Shown here piece by piece: positions 37,553 through 46,941 of a stretch of DNA of 64,000 nt. Below the pieces are notes generated by a model. That model saw nothing but the letters and a program-made list of their open reading frames with translations. It was not told the origin of the DNA and searched no databases. A program made the translations under genes and the position numbers. Origin of the DNA: Ignelater luminosus (Eukaryota > Arthropoda > Insecta > Coleoptera > Elateridae). The DNA lies in NCBI GenBank assembly GCA_011009095.1, contig VTPC01089974.1, forward strand, positions 219,056 to 283,055, given 5' to 3'. Position 1 is the stretch's first letter, and every line of letters starts with the position of its first letter.

Positions 37553-37833
37553 CCGGGTGATCATTTTAAAACTTCCCACCTTGAATAATCATTTAATTAG
37601 TAAAAGACTGAAAATTTCATACCCTTTAAAATGATATATCACACATGGGGTAATGCCATTTAAAGTTCTGGGGGGGGGGTGGTTGGGGGAAGGGTGAAAG
37701 TTTCCCAGCTGATTAGAATAGGTTATTATTAAATGTCCCTCTCCAAAACAAGATCGACGTGTTTCAGCAATTTTTGATAATTTTACTAATTAAAGAGTTA
37801 TTCAAGGTAGGAAGTTTTAAAATGGTCACCCGG
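37553..37833. mobile_element. 281-bp MITE with ~50-bp inverted repeats
   Basis: The ends CCGGGTGATCATTTTAAAAC and (reversed) CCGGGTGACCATTTTAAAAC continue as CTTCC[C/T]ACCTTGAATAA and TTTAATTAGTAAAA. The right end is followed by TA, the left preceded by CA, consistent with a degraded TA duplication and a Tc1/mariner-type origin. The interior has a G-rich stretch, a run of ten G's followed by TGGTTGGGGG, which could form a quadruplex. Confidence 0.65.
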
Positions 37834-40689
37834 TATATCTATTTATGTATGTATTTAACAAGCAAATAAAATGACCTAGGGATATTCTAGTTTGCAATAA
37901 TTTTTTAAAGAACCCTTTCTTATTAAAATTATAAGTATTTGAGAATGACCAATTAGTTTACTCCTTCCAAAACTTTAAAGAATCGTCAATCAAGTAATAG
38001 TGCTATAAGTAAAACCAGATATTTTATATTCTACATTAAAGCAAACGTTACTCATTAATTTTGGTTGTTATTCTGACAGTTTCACCTTTACTTGTCTTCT
38101 TTGTTATCATTAACATTATCTATAGATTCACGCAAGAAATGATTTGCTAGATAATAAAGATAATAGAATGGTAATATTGATTTTTTCACTAATCAAATTG
38201 AAGAGATTTTTGTGTAAGTCTTAGATAAGATGTGTAATGTTTGACGTAAAGTCAGCAAGGGTCTGCAGACTCATAGACTGTGTCCGAAAATTATGTTTAA
38301 CTTGGTTTTTCAGTAATTGTAGGGTTGTGTATTTCTCAAAAGTTAACGATTCTTTATGCAGTTACAGATAAATTAATTCTATCTATATTTCACAAAAACA
38401 TCATATGTATTAACTATCTGTGGGTGTACAAAATGTAAACAATACTTACAATTCCCAGTTTCTAGAAATTATTGCAATGATAAAACCAGTTTGATAAAAT
38501 ATTTCCTAACATTTTCACACCTTTAGGAAAATTATCACCAAGTATTTATTTACCTACAATATGACGTTTTAGTTTTTAATTAAAGCAATACAATATTTTT
38601 AGTGAATGTTTTTGAGAGCACCGATAAAGCATACATACGAACAGACATAAGTGCTTACGTCTAAATAGAATAATTAATTTGAAGGGAAGTTGAGGCTTAG
38701 CAGTATTACAAATATTTGATTGATACTTTGCGAATTAATTAACGGGATAAATACATCCATTAATATGTATTGCTGAATTTATTCTCTGCTAATAAACACA
38801 AAAACTCGACAAAAAATCTGTTTATTTAATATTATGTTTTATTAATCTAACTAAAGCTGTAGCTTCTCATTGATGGACATACTTAGAAATTTAAAAGTTT
38901 CTTATCGATTTACAGTATAAGATTTAAGTGTCCGATGAAGAGCGACCAACTATTGGCTGTCAGAAGCGCACACGAAAGGGAATAATACTTAACATAAGTG
39001 GAAACGAGATGCAGATAGCATATTAAAGAAATGGGCAAAATGCTACTGTATCGAATACTATCGATTGAAACACTCCATGCAAACATTTTGTGTTTTTCTA
39101 GTTTTACATCTAACTGACAGTTAATAACTAATAAATGAAAAGAAAAAAGTTGTAATGTTATAACAACAGCTCTAGCGGAAACACAGAAATGCTGGTGTCG
39201 GATAAGCAGTTAGCTACTACTTGTGATTACAATTGTTTGAGGTAGATATCAATTGCAGCCTAAAAGGACCATAAAACAAAAAACTTTTTTAATTAATTTT
39301 TCCTGTGCTATTCTCGCAAGCTTCCAGGCGGTATAGAAAAGAAATTAGGACTTTTTCCATATACTTACCATCAATGGTTTTCTTGCACGACTGCGCCATA
39401 TTTAAAGTTGCATTTTTAATCCTACGATCTCCTAGCTTTCTTATGTATAATCTTAATGGCAGATGCCCATAAGAAACTTTCACTGTACTTCCAGTTTCTT
39501 TAACAGTATACTGGGAATTTGTTTATACCGTTCCTTTTATCTTCATGATAGAATATTGAAGATCAGGACTGAACTGGACCGGGTTGCAGAGATGCTGCAA
39601 CATGCCTGGCCTCGAGGATGTTTTTGAGTCTTTTAGATCCCACTGTAATATTGCAAAGGTAAAAGCTTTAGCATCTCTAACAAATACACCTCAGTTTATT
39701 CTTGTAAAAAACTCTGATAAGTTTGTCTGCCAGTTCAGCAATATAATTTTGAAGCCTCTTTTCTAAACAGTGTAAAACGGAGCGGTAAATTATGTTTAAC
39801 ATATAATACAGAACCATTCTTAAATAGTACAACAAATTTAGAAGCTTGATACCCCAAAGTTAAAACGGTTAAAGTGCTGCTGTATGCTTGGGTTGCTTAG
39901 GTGTTTTTAAACGGGTATGTGATGGAATGATTTTGTCTTCTGATGCATGTAGTTCAGAACCTATTCACTTGTCTACGGTTTTAACCGTAGGTATCTCTGC
40001 TACGTAATAGCACAAAGAAGTAATCAAAATGATAAATGAAACACCCTGTATGTTTCCTTCTGACTTCTTAGGTCTGTACAATACTACTTTAAAACATCAC
40101 TATATGAAGATGTGTAAGTTATTATAAAAAAAAGAAGATAGAAGACTTTAAAAAAAGAGTAGGTGTAGAACTTAAACAGATTGTAAGGCTTTCCTCTCGT
40201 TTTACTATTAAATTAATTATTACGTTTTGCAAACTTTGTTTCAGTGCTGTTAAAAAGCGCTTCTGAATAGTATCCAATGCAAAAGAGGTCAAGAAGTCGA
40301 AACGGTTACATTGTATTCGTAACCTATTCTGTCAACTTTAGCCGCAATTCTTAGAATAATCAGTCAGTCCGAACGAAAAACAATGTTTACTGCATTTTAC
40401 AAGACATATCATATTAATACGGCACACAGTGTATGAAGAAGTCTCTCGATGGACCCTTGCTTTACATATGTAGTGCCTTAAAGACCAGTGATACTATAAG
40501 AACTTTATAAACGTAATGACCTCTAGTAATGTTTCTACATTTCATAAGTATTAGTGTCCCCATGTTTTATGAATTGTCGGTGGGCCTTTCTGGTCCAGTC
40601 AGATGCTGGTTGTGATTTCACGGCGCATCCTTTCACCCATGATGCAATCGACTGCAGAACTCTTACATCGTGGTTTGAGTTTTACTTTC
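37834..40689. other. AT-rich non-coding stretch
   Basis: The only supported items are the minus-strand exon candidate at 39369 and ACACCCTGTA at 40041. The frames at 39584-39766 and 40554-40790 have no recognisable product; the latter begins the degenerate repeat region. Confidence 0.35.
39369..39399 (-). CDS. Weak candidate first coding exon (10 codons)
   Basis: On the minus strand an ATG (39397-39399) begins MAQSCKKTID and is followed by an excellent donor, GATG|GTAAGT, giving a phase-1 junction. GC content rises slightly. No second exon could be paired with it to the left, so this may be chance. Confidence 0.2.
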
Positions 40690-41560
40690 TAACATTCTTG
40701 AGGTACGTTATTATTAAACTAGGATCACGCTTCTATCTGAGGCCGCCTATGGCTGCCTGCCGTCACATTTTACTTTTTTCAACAATTTGACGGTTATACC
40801 TTGATCTTGCCTTGAACTCTCTACCTATCGTAGGAATAAGAGAGAGCCGAGGTAGCCATAATTTAAAGAAATTCTCTATCTACATCGTGTGTTGCTTTTT
40901 TTAAACTTTTTAACCTTCTTCAGGTAAGTTATCGTGTATCTATGATTGTGCTTCTTCTTGAGGTCGCCTATGGTGGCCTACCGTCGCACTTAACTTTTTC
41001 CAACAATGCCACCTTCGACTCTTACACCTTGAGCTTGTCTTGAACGTTCTTATCTATCTTAGGAATAAGAGACAGTCGTGAGAGCTATAATCTTAAGAAA
41101 GTAATTTATTTGAACGTGTTGAGTATTAACTGTCTTCAGATTATCGTAGATCTATGATCGTGACGGTAACACTCTTGAGCCTTATCCTTATCTTCATAAT
41201 TGTAATACTAGAGTTTAATGCTCATACTCAGCCTTCTTTATAAGAAATATGGAACTCGTTTCCATATACATTAATCATTTCAAAGTTGAATATTATCTTT
41301 TGACACGCTGCGCCGTATCTTCCACCCTTAGCTTGCGGGTTTGTAAACAATGACGCATTTTTATCTTTTGGTCTTCTTAAGGTGATTCAAGAGTCACAAT
41401 TTGCTTTCCTAATTAAGCCGCCTATAACTGCCAACTACGCAATTGCATATGGTGGCAACATATTAACTAATCTCAGTTACTATAAGGATAGAGAACAAAC
41501 TAACTACCTTTATAAAGATTGCTCTCTAGTACCGAGAATCTTCTTAAGGTAAGCAGCGTC
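40690..41560 (+). repeat. Degenerate ~225-bp tandem repeat
   Basis: The word GAGG[C/T]CGCCTATGG starts at 40739 and 40960, and a decayed form (AAGCCGCCTATAACTGCCAA) at about 41415. AGGAATAAGAGA occurs at 40832 and 41061, 229 bases apart. CAACAAT, CTTGA[T/G]CTTG and GAACT/GTTCT blocks keep the same order. The copies are 60-75% alike by eye. A further direct pair (CATGTTTTATGAATT near 40561 and CATGCTTTATGAATT near 41660) brackets the array about 1.1 kb apart. Confidence 0.6.
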
Positions 41561-42144
41561 ATACTGGAGCACCGAAATGCAAATAGATTGCCCTATAGAG
41601 CAACAATACTATAAAGATCTGTTAATCCTAAAGTAATACTGTGCCTATATTTAATAAGAACCATGCTTTATGAATTCTTAGTGAACCTCTTTCATTCAGT
41701 TTGACGCTAACAGCACAAACAGAATCTTAACTCCAATATTTATGTAACCTGAGGACAAAGACTTAAAAATCAGTTTATACCAGAAGAATGTTTTTAATTT
41801 ACAATAAATGCGAAATTTTAGTAACTTTGCAAGCAGCGCTAATGTGCAATAAATTCTAATTTTAGATGATTTACTTGGTTTGGAGAATAGTAAATATAAA
41901 ATAAAAAACCGAAACTACAACGTAACGCTTTCGATTAATATTTAACATACAGGGTGTCTGTAAAAACAGGAAACAGGGTACGTGTTGTGACTTGAGTTTG
42001 ATGAGAAACTCTCCTTTAATTTGGATGTAGATCCATTTTCAGAATGAGGACATGACAATTAAACTCAGCAAATAGACACTCTAAATCTTCCATATTAATT
42101 TATTGTATGTAATGTCAATTATATATAGTATTGTATTGCTAAAT
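41561..42144. other. AT-rich spacer with a lone CAGGGTGT end
   Basis: TACAGGGTGTCTGT at 41948 looks like an element end, but no inverted partner was found. I see nothing else. Confidence 0.35.
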
Positions 42145-42330
42145 TATGTTTTGGGTGTACGCATTTTCTGTGTTAAGGCAGGATTGTAACCCGTAATCAG
42201 TGACGTAGTAGCATCGTTACGATCCTGAGTTCGAAAGTTCTCCGGACCGGATACGGAGAGAATTTTTCCTGAATTTTCAACAAAACACCAAGAAGTCCTC
42301 TCGGGAAGGAATGCTGGTTCTGCGAGATAA
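42145..42330 (+). repeat. Possible degenerate tRNA-derived SINE fragment
   Basis: A locally GC-rich piece contains TGACGTAGTAG (42201), one mismatch from a pol III A box, and GAGTTCGAAAG (42228), near a B box, about 27 bases apart, followed by CCGGACCGGATACGGAG. The spacing is short for a tRNA promoter and the boxes are imperfect. No poly-A or target duplication was found. Confidence 0.25.
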
Positions 42331-43052
42331 CTCCGTCTAATGCGAGACAAATGGTAGCTTTAAACATGTGTAGCACAAAAAAAGATTGACGCATAAATGC
42401 TTTTAATTAAAAAAATAAAATAAAACAATCATTCAACGTATTCAGTTATGAAATAAAAAAATAACCCTTAAGCCAACAAGTAACGTCAATAAATCGGAAG
42501 TTTAAAACTTAAAAAGATACAGTAGACTTGATTTTTCGTTCGAAATCATTCTTTCTGGAAGAGGTCTAGAACACCGGCAGTTTTACCTTATCAAAACTGC
42601 AGATGTTTATTTTTATCGCTTCTTACTTTGAAATGTAAATAAGTAGTCGCAGTCAATCAATCAAAACTTTAAAACTAGATAGAGGATGTTTAACCACACA
42701 GGCACTTTCAGTTTGTTTTTCATACAGCACCGGACTTCCACTTGCCGTCCGAAATTAGTCCGAAAGTTCATGGACGTAAATTGAACGTCCCTTGGACGTG
42801 CATTTTTGGATGTTCATTGAATAATCATGTACAGATTACACCTAAATTACGCCCAGTAACAAACGTTCGTCGACTCCAAAGCTATGACAAGTGTATGTTC
42901 CATGAACGTCCATTAGTGTCTTTAAGGGTCCGATTAAATAAAAAAGAAAATATCGCTAAATGAGATATTACTGAGATTAAGGTTTATTGCAGTCAAAAGG
43001 TGAAACAGATCTCACAAATGCTATACCTGATGGGAAACTTAGGCGTGTGTAT
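42331..43052. other. AT-rich spacer
   Basis: The 73-codon frame at 42742-42963 has no recognised motif. I see nothing else. Confidence 0.35.
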
Positions 43053-43098
43053 GTAGAAAAATATCAAAAGTACTTTCTTATGGTTTTTATACAATTTT

Positions 43099-43142
43099 AA
43101 TATCATACCGGTTTCGACATTGTTTCCATCATCAGTGATATA
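43099..43142 (-). ncRNA. Hammerhead-like motif, left arm
   Basis: Read on the minus strand: TATATCA, CTGATGA, a 13-nt stem II segment, GAAA, then C-CG-GTA and TGATAT. Stem I would be 6 bp (TGATAT with ATATCA) and the cleavage triplet GUA. Stem II is poorly paired here (GGAA against TGTC), so this copy is likely inactive. Confidence 0.3.
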
Positions 43143-43202
43143 CATTTAATGAGTAAATAATTCAAACATTTTAGCTTAATAATGCTCTTTGAATCATTAA
43201 AC

Positions 43203-43246
43203 TATATCACTGATGATGGCAGCAATGCCGAAACGAGTATGATATA
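43203..43246 (+). ncRNA. Type I hammerhead-like motif, right arm
   Basis: In order: stem I 3' half TATATCA; core CTGATGA; T; GGCA-GCAA-TGCC, a 4-bp stem II with a GNRA-type loop; GAAA; C-GA-GT, a minimal 2-bp stem III; A at the cleavage position; and TGATATA, perfectly complementary to the first seven bases. All invariant core bases and a NUH triplet (GUA) are present. The unpaired U next to CUGAUGA displaces the usual 10.1-11.1 pair, and the 2-nt stem III loop is extreme, so activity is uncertain. Confidence 0.4.
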
Positions 43247-43292
43247 AAATTCTATAAACAAACCATAAGAAAGTACTTTTGATATTTTTCAC

Positions 43293-43455
43293 CAATATTA
43301 ATCTATCTAACAATAGGCCTTGCCTGAAACATGCAACAGACATATTTGACATTACAATAAATTATTGAGGAAAAAAGTTTTCATTTACTAAGTTTAACTC
43401 CTTTTTAGTACAACGCTTTTACTTCTAAATCAAATCAGAGATGTTTTAGTAAATA
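43293..43455. other. Short spacer
   Basis: I see nothing in this stretch. Confidence 0.4.
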
Positions 43456-44762
43456 AAGGGTTTTCCAATAAGAGGTGTTATTTTGAATAGCCCGCTATTT
43501 CGGTAGATGTCACTTTTGAAGCTATCATTTTTTTGACATTTGACAAGTAGAAACTACGCCATTAATAAATATGGAACGATACACGCTTCAACAACGCATT
43601 GAAATTATTAAAATTCACTATAAAAATGGTGAAAATTTGGCAGAGACGGTTCGTAAAACTCGAACATTTTTGGGTCACCGTGAAGCACCTTGTCGGACCG
43701 CAATACAGAAATTGGTGAAAAAAATTCGAGCTCTTGGGACAAGTTAGTGATGTGAAGAATAAAACCCGTGCACGTCGCTCAAGAACAGCCGAGAATATTG
43801 CTGTTGTAGCCGAAAGTGTTAAAGAAAACCCAGGTTTGTCCATTCCTCGTCGTTCTTTGGAATTAGCCATTCCACAAACTTCATTACACCGTATTTTGCA
43901 TAAAGATTTGGGTCTTAAGGCTTATAAAGTCCAGTTAACACAAGAACTCAAGCCGGCCGATCATCAACAACGTCGTGTCTTTGCTGATTGGGTCGTTGAA
44001 ATGCATGAAAATGATCCAGAATTCCATCGAAAAATCATCTTGAGTGATGAGGCCCATTTCCACCTCGGTGGCTTCGTCAACAAGCAAAATTGTCGGATCT
44101 GGGGCTCAGAAAATCCAAGAGTTATTGTTGAAAAGTCTCTCTATCCTCAACGTGTGACTGTTTGGTGCGGTTTATGGTCCGGCGGAGTCATTGGACCTTA
44201 CTTTTTCGAAAATGAGGCTGGAGCAACAGTTACGGTGACTGGATTGCGCTATCGAGAGATGATTAACGATTTTTTATGGCCGGAATTGGATGGTATTGAT
44301 CTGGACAACGTTTACTTTCAACAAGACGGCGCTACGTGCCACACAAGCAACGAAACAATTGATCTTTTACGGAAAAAGTTTCCGGACCGTGTTATCTCTC
44401 GAAGAGGTGATCACAATTGGCCACCGAGATCTTGTGATTTAACACCTTGCGACTTCTTTCTTTGGGGCCACGTGAAAGAGAAGGTCTACGCCAACAGCCC
44501 AGCGTCGATTCAAGACCTCAAAGATGGAATTCGTGAGGCTATCGAGGACATAGGGCAGCCACTTTGCGATTTGGTTATGGAAAATTTCATGAAAAGGATA
44601 TTGTCCTGTAAGCGTGGTCGTGGTGGTCATTTGCCTGATGTTATTTTCCACTATTAACGGCATACCTTCCTCTTTATAATGAAATAAACATCCGATCATT
44701 TATATTAAAAAATGGCACTTTTCTTTGAATATCAAAATAACACCTCTTATTGGAAATCCCTT
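43456..44762 (+). mobile_element. DD41D mariner-related element, nearly intact (1307 bp)
   Basis: Inverted repeats of 31 bases match except for one position: AAGGG[T/A]TTTCCAATAAGAGG, continuing TGTTATTTTGA. TA flanks both ends (43454-43455 and 44763-44764). The internal gene needs only one base change to be open throughout. The high end identity and clean gene suggest recent insertion. Confidence 0.9.
43571..44657 (+). pseudogene. DD41D transposase with a single frameshift
   Basis: The coding region starts at ATG 43571 (MERYTLQQRIEIIKIHYKNG), the usual start of this IS630/Tc1/mariner lineage. It runs 49 codons to ...QKLVKK, then shifts frame in a run of seven A's (43718-43724) where six would keep it open. 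From there one frame is open to TAA at 44655-44657. It covers the second helix-turn-helix (LSIPRRSLELAIPQTSLHRI), DEAHFHLGGFVNKQNCRIW with the first catalytic Asp, QQDGATCHT with the second, and CDLTPCDFFLWG with the third. Forty-one residues separate the last two aspartates, the DD41D spacing described for rosa/VISITOR-type elements. The total would be about 360 residues, the full family length. Whether the extra A is in the genome or in the assembly decides whether this is a working gene. Confidence 0.9.
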
Positions 44763-45647
44763 TATATTTGTTTACTTTTCGGCCGTCTAGATCGATAAAT
44801 ATGAGAAAAGGTGACTAAATGGATCCCGAAAACCGCTGATATTGATCGATCACAGGATTCGAGATGGATGGTGAAATAGAGATGCAGAACATGTAGAAAA
44901 ATGTACAAGAGATTTTATTTAGGAAATGAAAGTTGCCTTGTAGAGCCAAGGAAATTATAAAATGACGATAATTCTTAGCGAAGATGCAACTTAGCTTAAA
45001 TGCACCGTTTCAAACTACTAAGCTACGTTATTTTATAATTGAGTTACAACGTGTTACCTTGTGGTACACCTACGAAATCTATTTCTTTCTGAAAAAGCTT
45101 CCCTGAGTGAAAATAATCTATGGATAGCGGTAATTTTATTATTTCTACTTTAGGTAGGTGGTTACTTCATATACTAGGCTGTCTTTTGTATCTAATACGC
45201 CAAAGTAATCTTGTAAGTTGCAAGAGATACAAAGTTGGTTAGATTTAGAAAATAGTCATATATTTTGGAGATGAATTTATTGGATTTTTTGTTGTTTTTT
45301 TTTCTAAAAATTATATGACTTACTAGATGTCTACTAAAGTCCAATACCTTCGTAACAAATTAAAATATGGAAAACTGAGAAAGGAAGAGAGTCCAGGTAA
45401 TTTTATGCAAAATACAAAGAAAGTGCTTTTGTGACCATTTTTTGTTTTACCACGAAATCGAGTCTAAAGGCAAACCTTTATTTAATTGGAATATCTACTT
45501 GATTTTAGTTATTATTATTGAATAACTCATTTTAAATGGTCTTTAATGATATAATACTGTGCACAGTAGTTTTTTTTATAATATGGAAACCTTATTGCTT
45601 TGGTAGCAATTAATCAGATTCCTGATTGCTATGCAATAAAGTTACTG
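44763..45647. other. AT-rich spacer
   Basis: No feature is visible between the two mariner elements. Confidence 0.4.
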
Positions 45648-45649
45648 CA

Positions 45650-46939
45650 CGAGGATGGTCTGAAAAGTTTCCGACCTAACAAAGATACAAGACATTTTTT
45701 CTGAAAATTTTTTTATATTTTTCTACATAGTCTCGTTGTAACTCTACACACTTCTCCCAGCGATGCTCCCATCTCTGTAACCCTTCCAAATAGTACTCGG
45801 CATTTTTCTCTGCAAAATAATTGTTCACGAAGGTGATCGCCTCTTCATTTGACGAAAATCTTTGTCCTCCGAGCGCAATTTTTAGATGACGGAACAAAAA
45901 GAAGTCGCTTGGGGCTAGATCTGGTGAGTAAGGCGGATGGTCAAGCAGTTCAAACCGTAATTCGTGGATTTTCGCCATGGCAACCGCTGAGGTGTGAGAC
46001 GGTGCGTTGTCTTGGTGAAACAGGATTTTCTTTTTCTGCAAATGTGGCCGTTTTTTCGCAAGTTCTGCCTTCCGCTTGTCAAGTAATGATGCATAGTATG
46101 CTCCTGTAATGGTTTTTCCTTTTTTGAAGATAATCGATTAAAATAACTCCATGACTATCCCAAGAAACAGTCGCCATCACTTTCCTAGCCGAAAAAACAG
46201 TTTTTGCTTTTTTTGGAGCCGGTTCCCCCTTTGCAGTCCACTGTTTGCACTGTATTTTTGTTTCGGGGGTATAATGGTGTATTTAAGTTTCATCTACAGT
46301 AATTAATCGGCGCCAAAACTCGGATTTATTTCGCCTAAACTGCGTCAAAAGAGCGTTGGAAATATTCATTCGAACACGTTTTTGGTCTAACGTGAGCGGC
46401 ACCCAACGCGCGGACAGCTTTCTCATGCCTAAATATTGATTTAATATGTGACAAACACGTTTTTTTTTACATGTTCATAACCTCTGCTATCTCTCTCACT
46501 TTAATTCGGCGGTCGTCTAGCACCATTTGGTGAACTTTGGCGATGTTTTCGTCGGTAGTTGCAGTTTTTGGACGTCCCGAACGTTCATCGTCTCCCAAAT
46601 TCTTACGGCCACGTTTAAATTCAGCAGCCCAAAATTTCACTGTGGTATATGATGGTGCAGAGTCCACATACACAGAATCCAACTCATCTTTTATTTGCGA
46701 AGGCGTATTGCCTTTCAAAAACAAATATTTAATGACAGCTCGATACTCGATTTTGTCCATTTTCACAAAAAAACACATCAACTCATCACTCAAACGACTG
46801 TTACATAAAAACTGCGCGTCCAAAATGGCTGAAACTTTGGTGAGTAACTGTCAACAGATGAACAACGAAATTCAGTAGCTTCTTTTTACGAGTGCTGCCA
46901 TCTTCACGTTGAGGTCGGAAACTTTTCAGACCACCCTCG
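45650..46939 (-). mobile_element. Mariner-like element, DD34D (1290 bp)
   Basis: Terminal inverted repeats CGAGG[A/G]TGGTCTGAAAAGTT continue TCCGACCT, with one mismatch between ends. TA follows the right end; the left is preceded by CA, a one-base decay of the duplication. The transposase on the minus strand is broken. Confidence 0.88.
45676..46760 (-). pseudogene. DD34D mariner transposase pseudogene
   Basis: The true start is ATG at 46758-46760 (MDKIEYRAVIKYLFLKGNTP). The N-terminal half holds EFKRGR and the second DNA-binding region ending IAEVMNM. The frame is lost in a run of nine A's (46460-46468, coding strand), regained in the next frame through LSARWVPLT, and meets a TAA at 46283-46285 where the family has Trp in DETWIHHYTPETK. 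It shifts again in an A6 run (46120-46125) where five would fit, then is open to the end: FHQDNAPSHTSAV with the second Asp, SPDLAPSDFFLF with the third (34 residues apart), and ELQRDYVEKYKK at the C-terminus. Two A-run insertions and one nonsense change account for the whole disruption. Confidence 0.85.
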
Positions 46940-46941
46940 TA

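Larger units (their letters stand above)
43053..43292. mobile_element. Palindromic element with two hammerhead-like motifs
   Basis: Arms of about 90 bases (43053-43142 and 43203-43292, inverted) flank a 60-base loop. Both contain GAAAAATATCAAAAGTACTT, CTTATGGTTT, a TATCATAC block and CATCATCAGTGATATA. No transposase or clear target duplication is visible. In each arm, the orientation reading CACTGATGATGG...CGAAAC has hammerhead-type core elements, annotated separately. Confidence 0.7.

Noticed and set aside
42201-42240. Functional tRNA gene
   Set aside because: A and B box matches are imperfect and too close, and no cloverleaf with an acceptor stem could be drawn.
42144-42394. Two overlapping minus-strand frames of 65-68 codons
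   Set aside because: Both overlap the SINE-like GC-rich piece and have no domain; the GC content explains the lack of stops.
44439-44699. Minus-strand frame antisense to the DD41D transposase
   Set aside because: It is a shadow of the real coding strand, as are the other antisense frames within the mariner elements.
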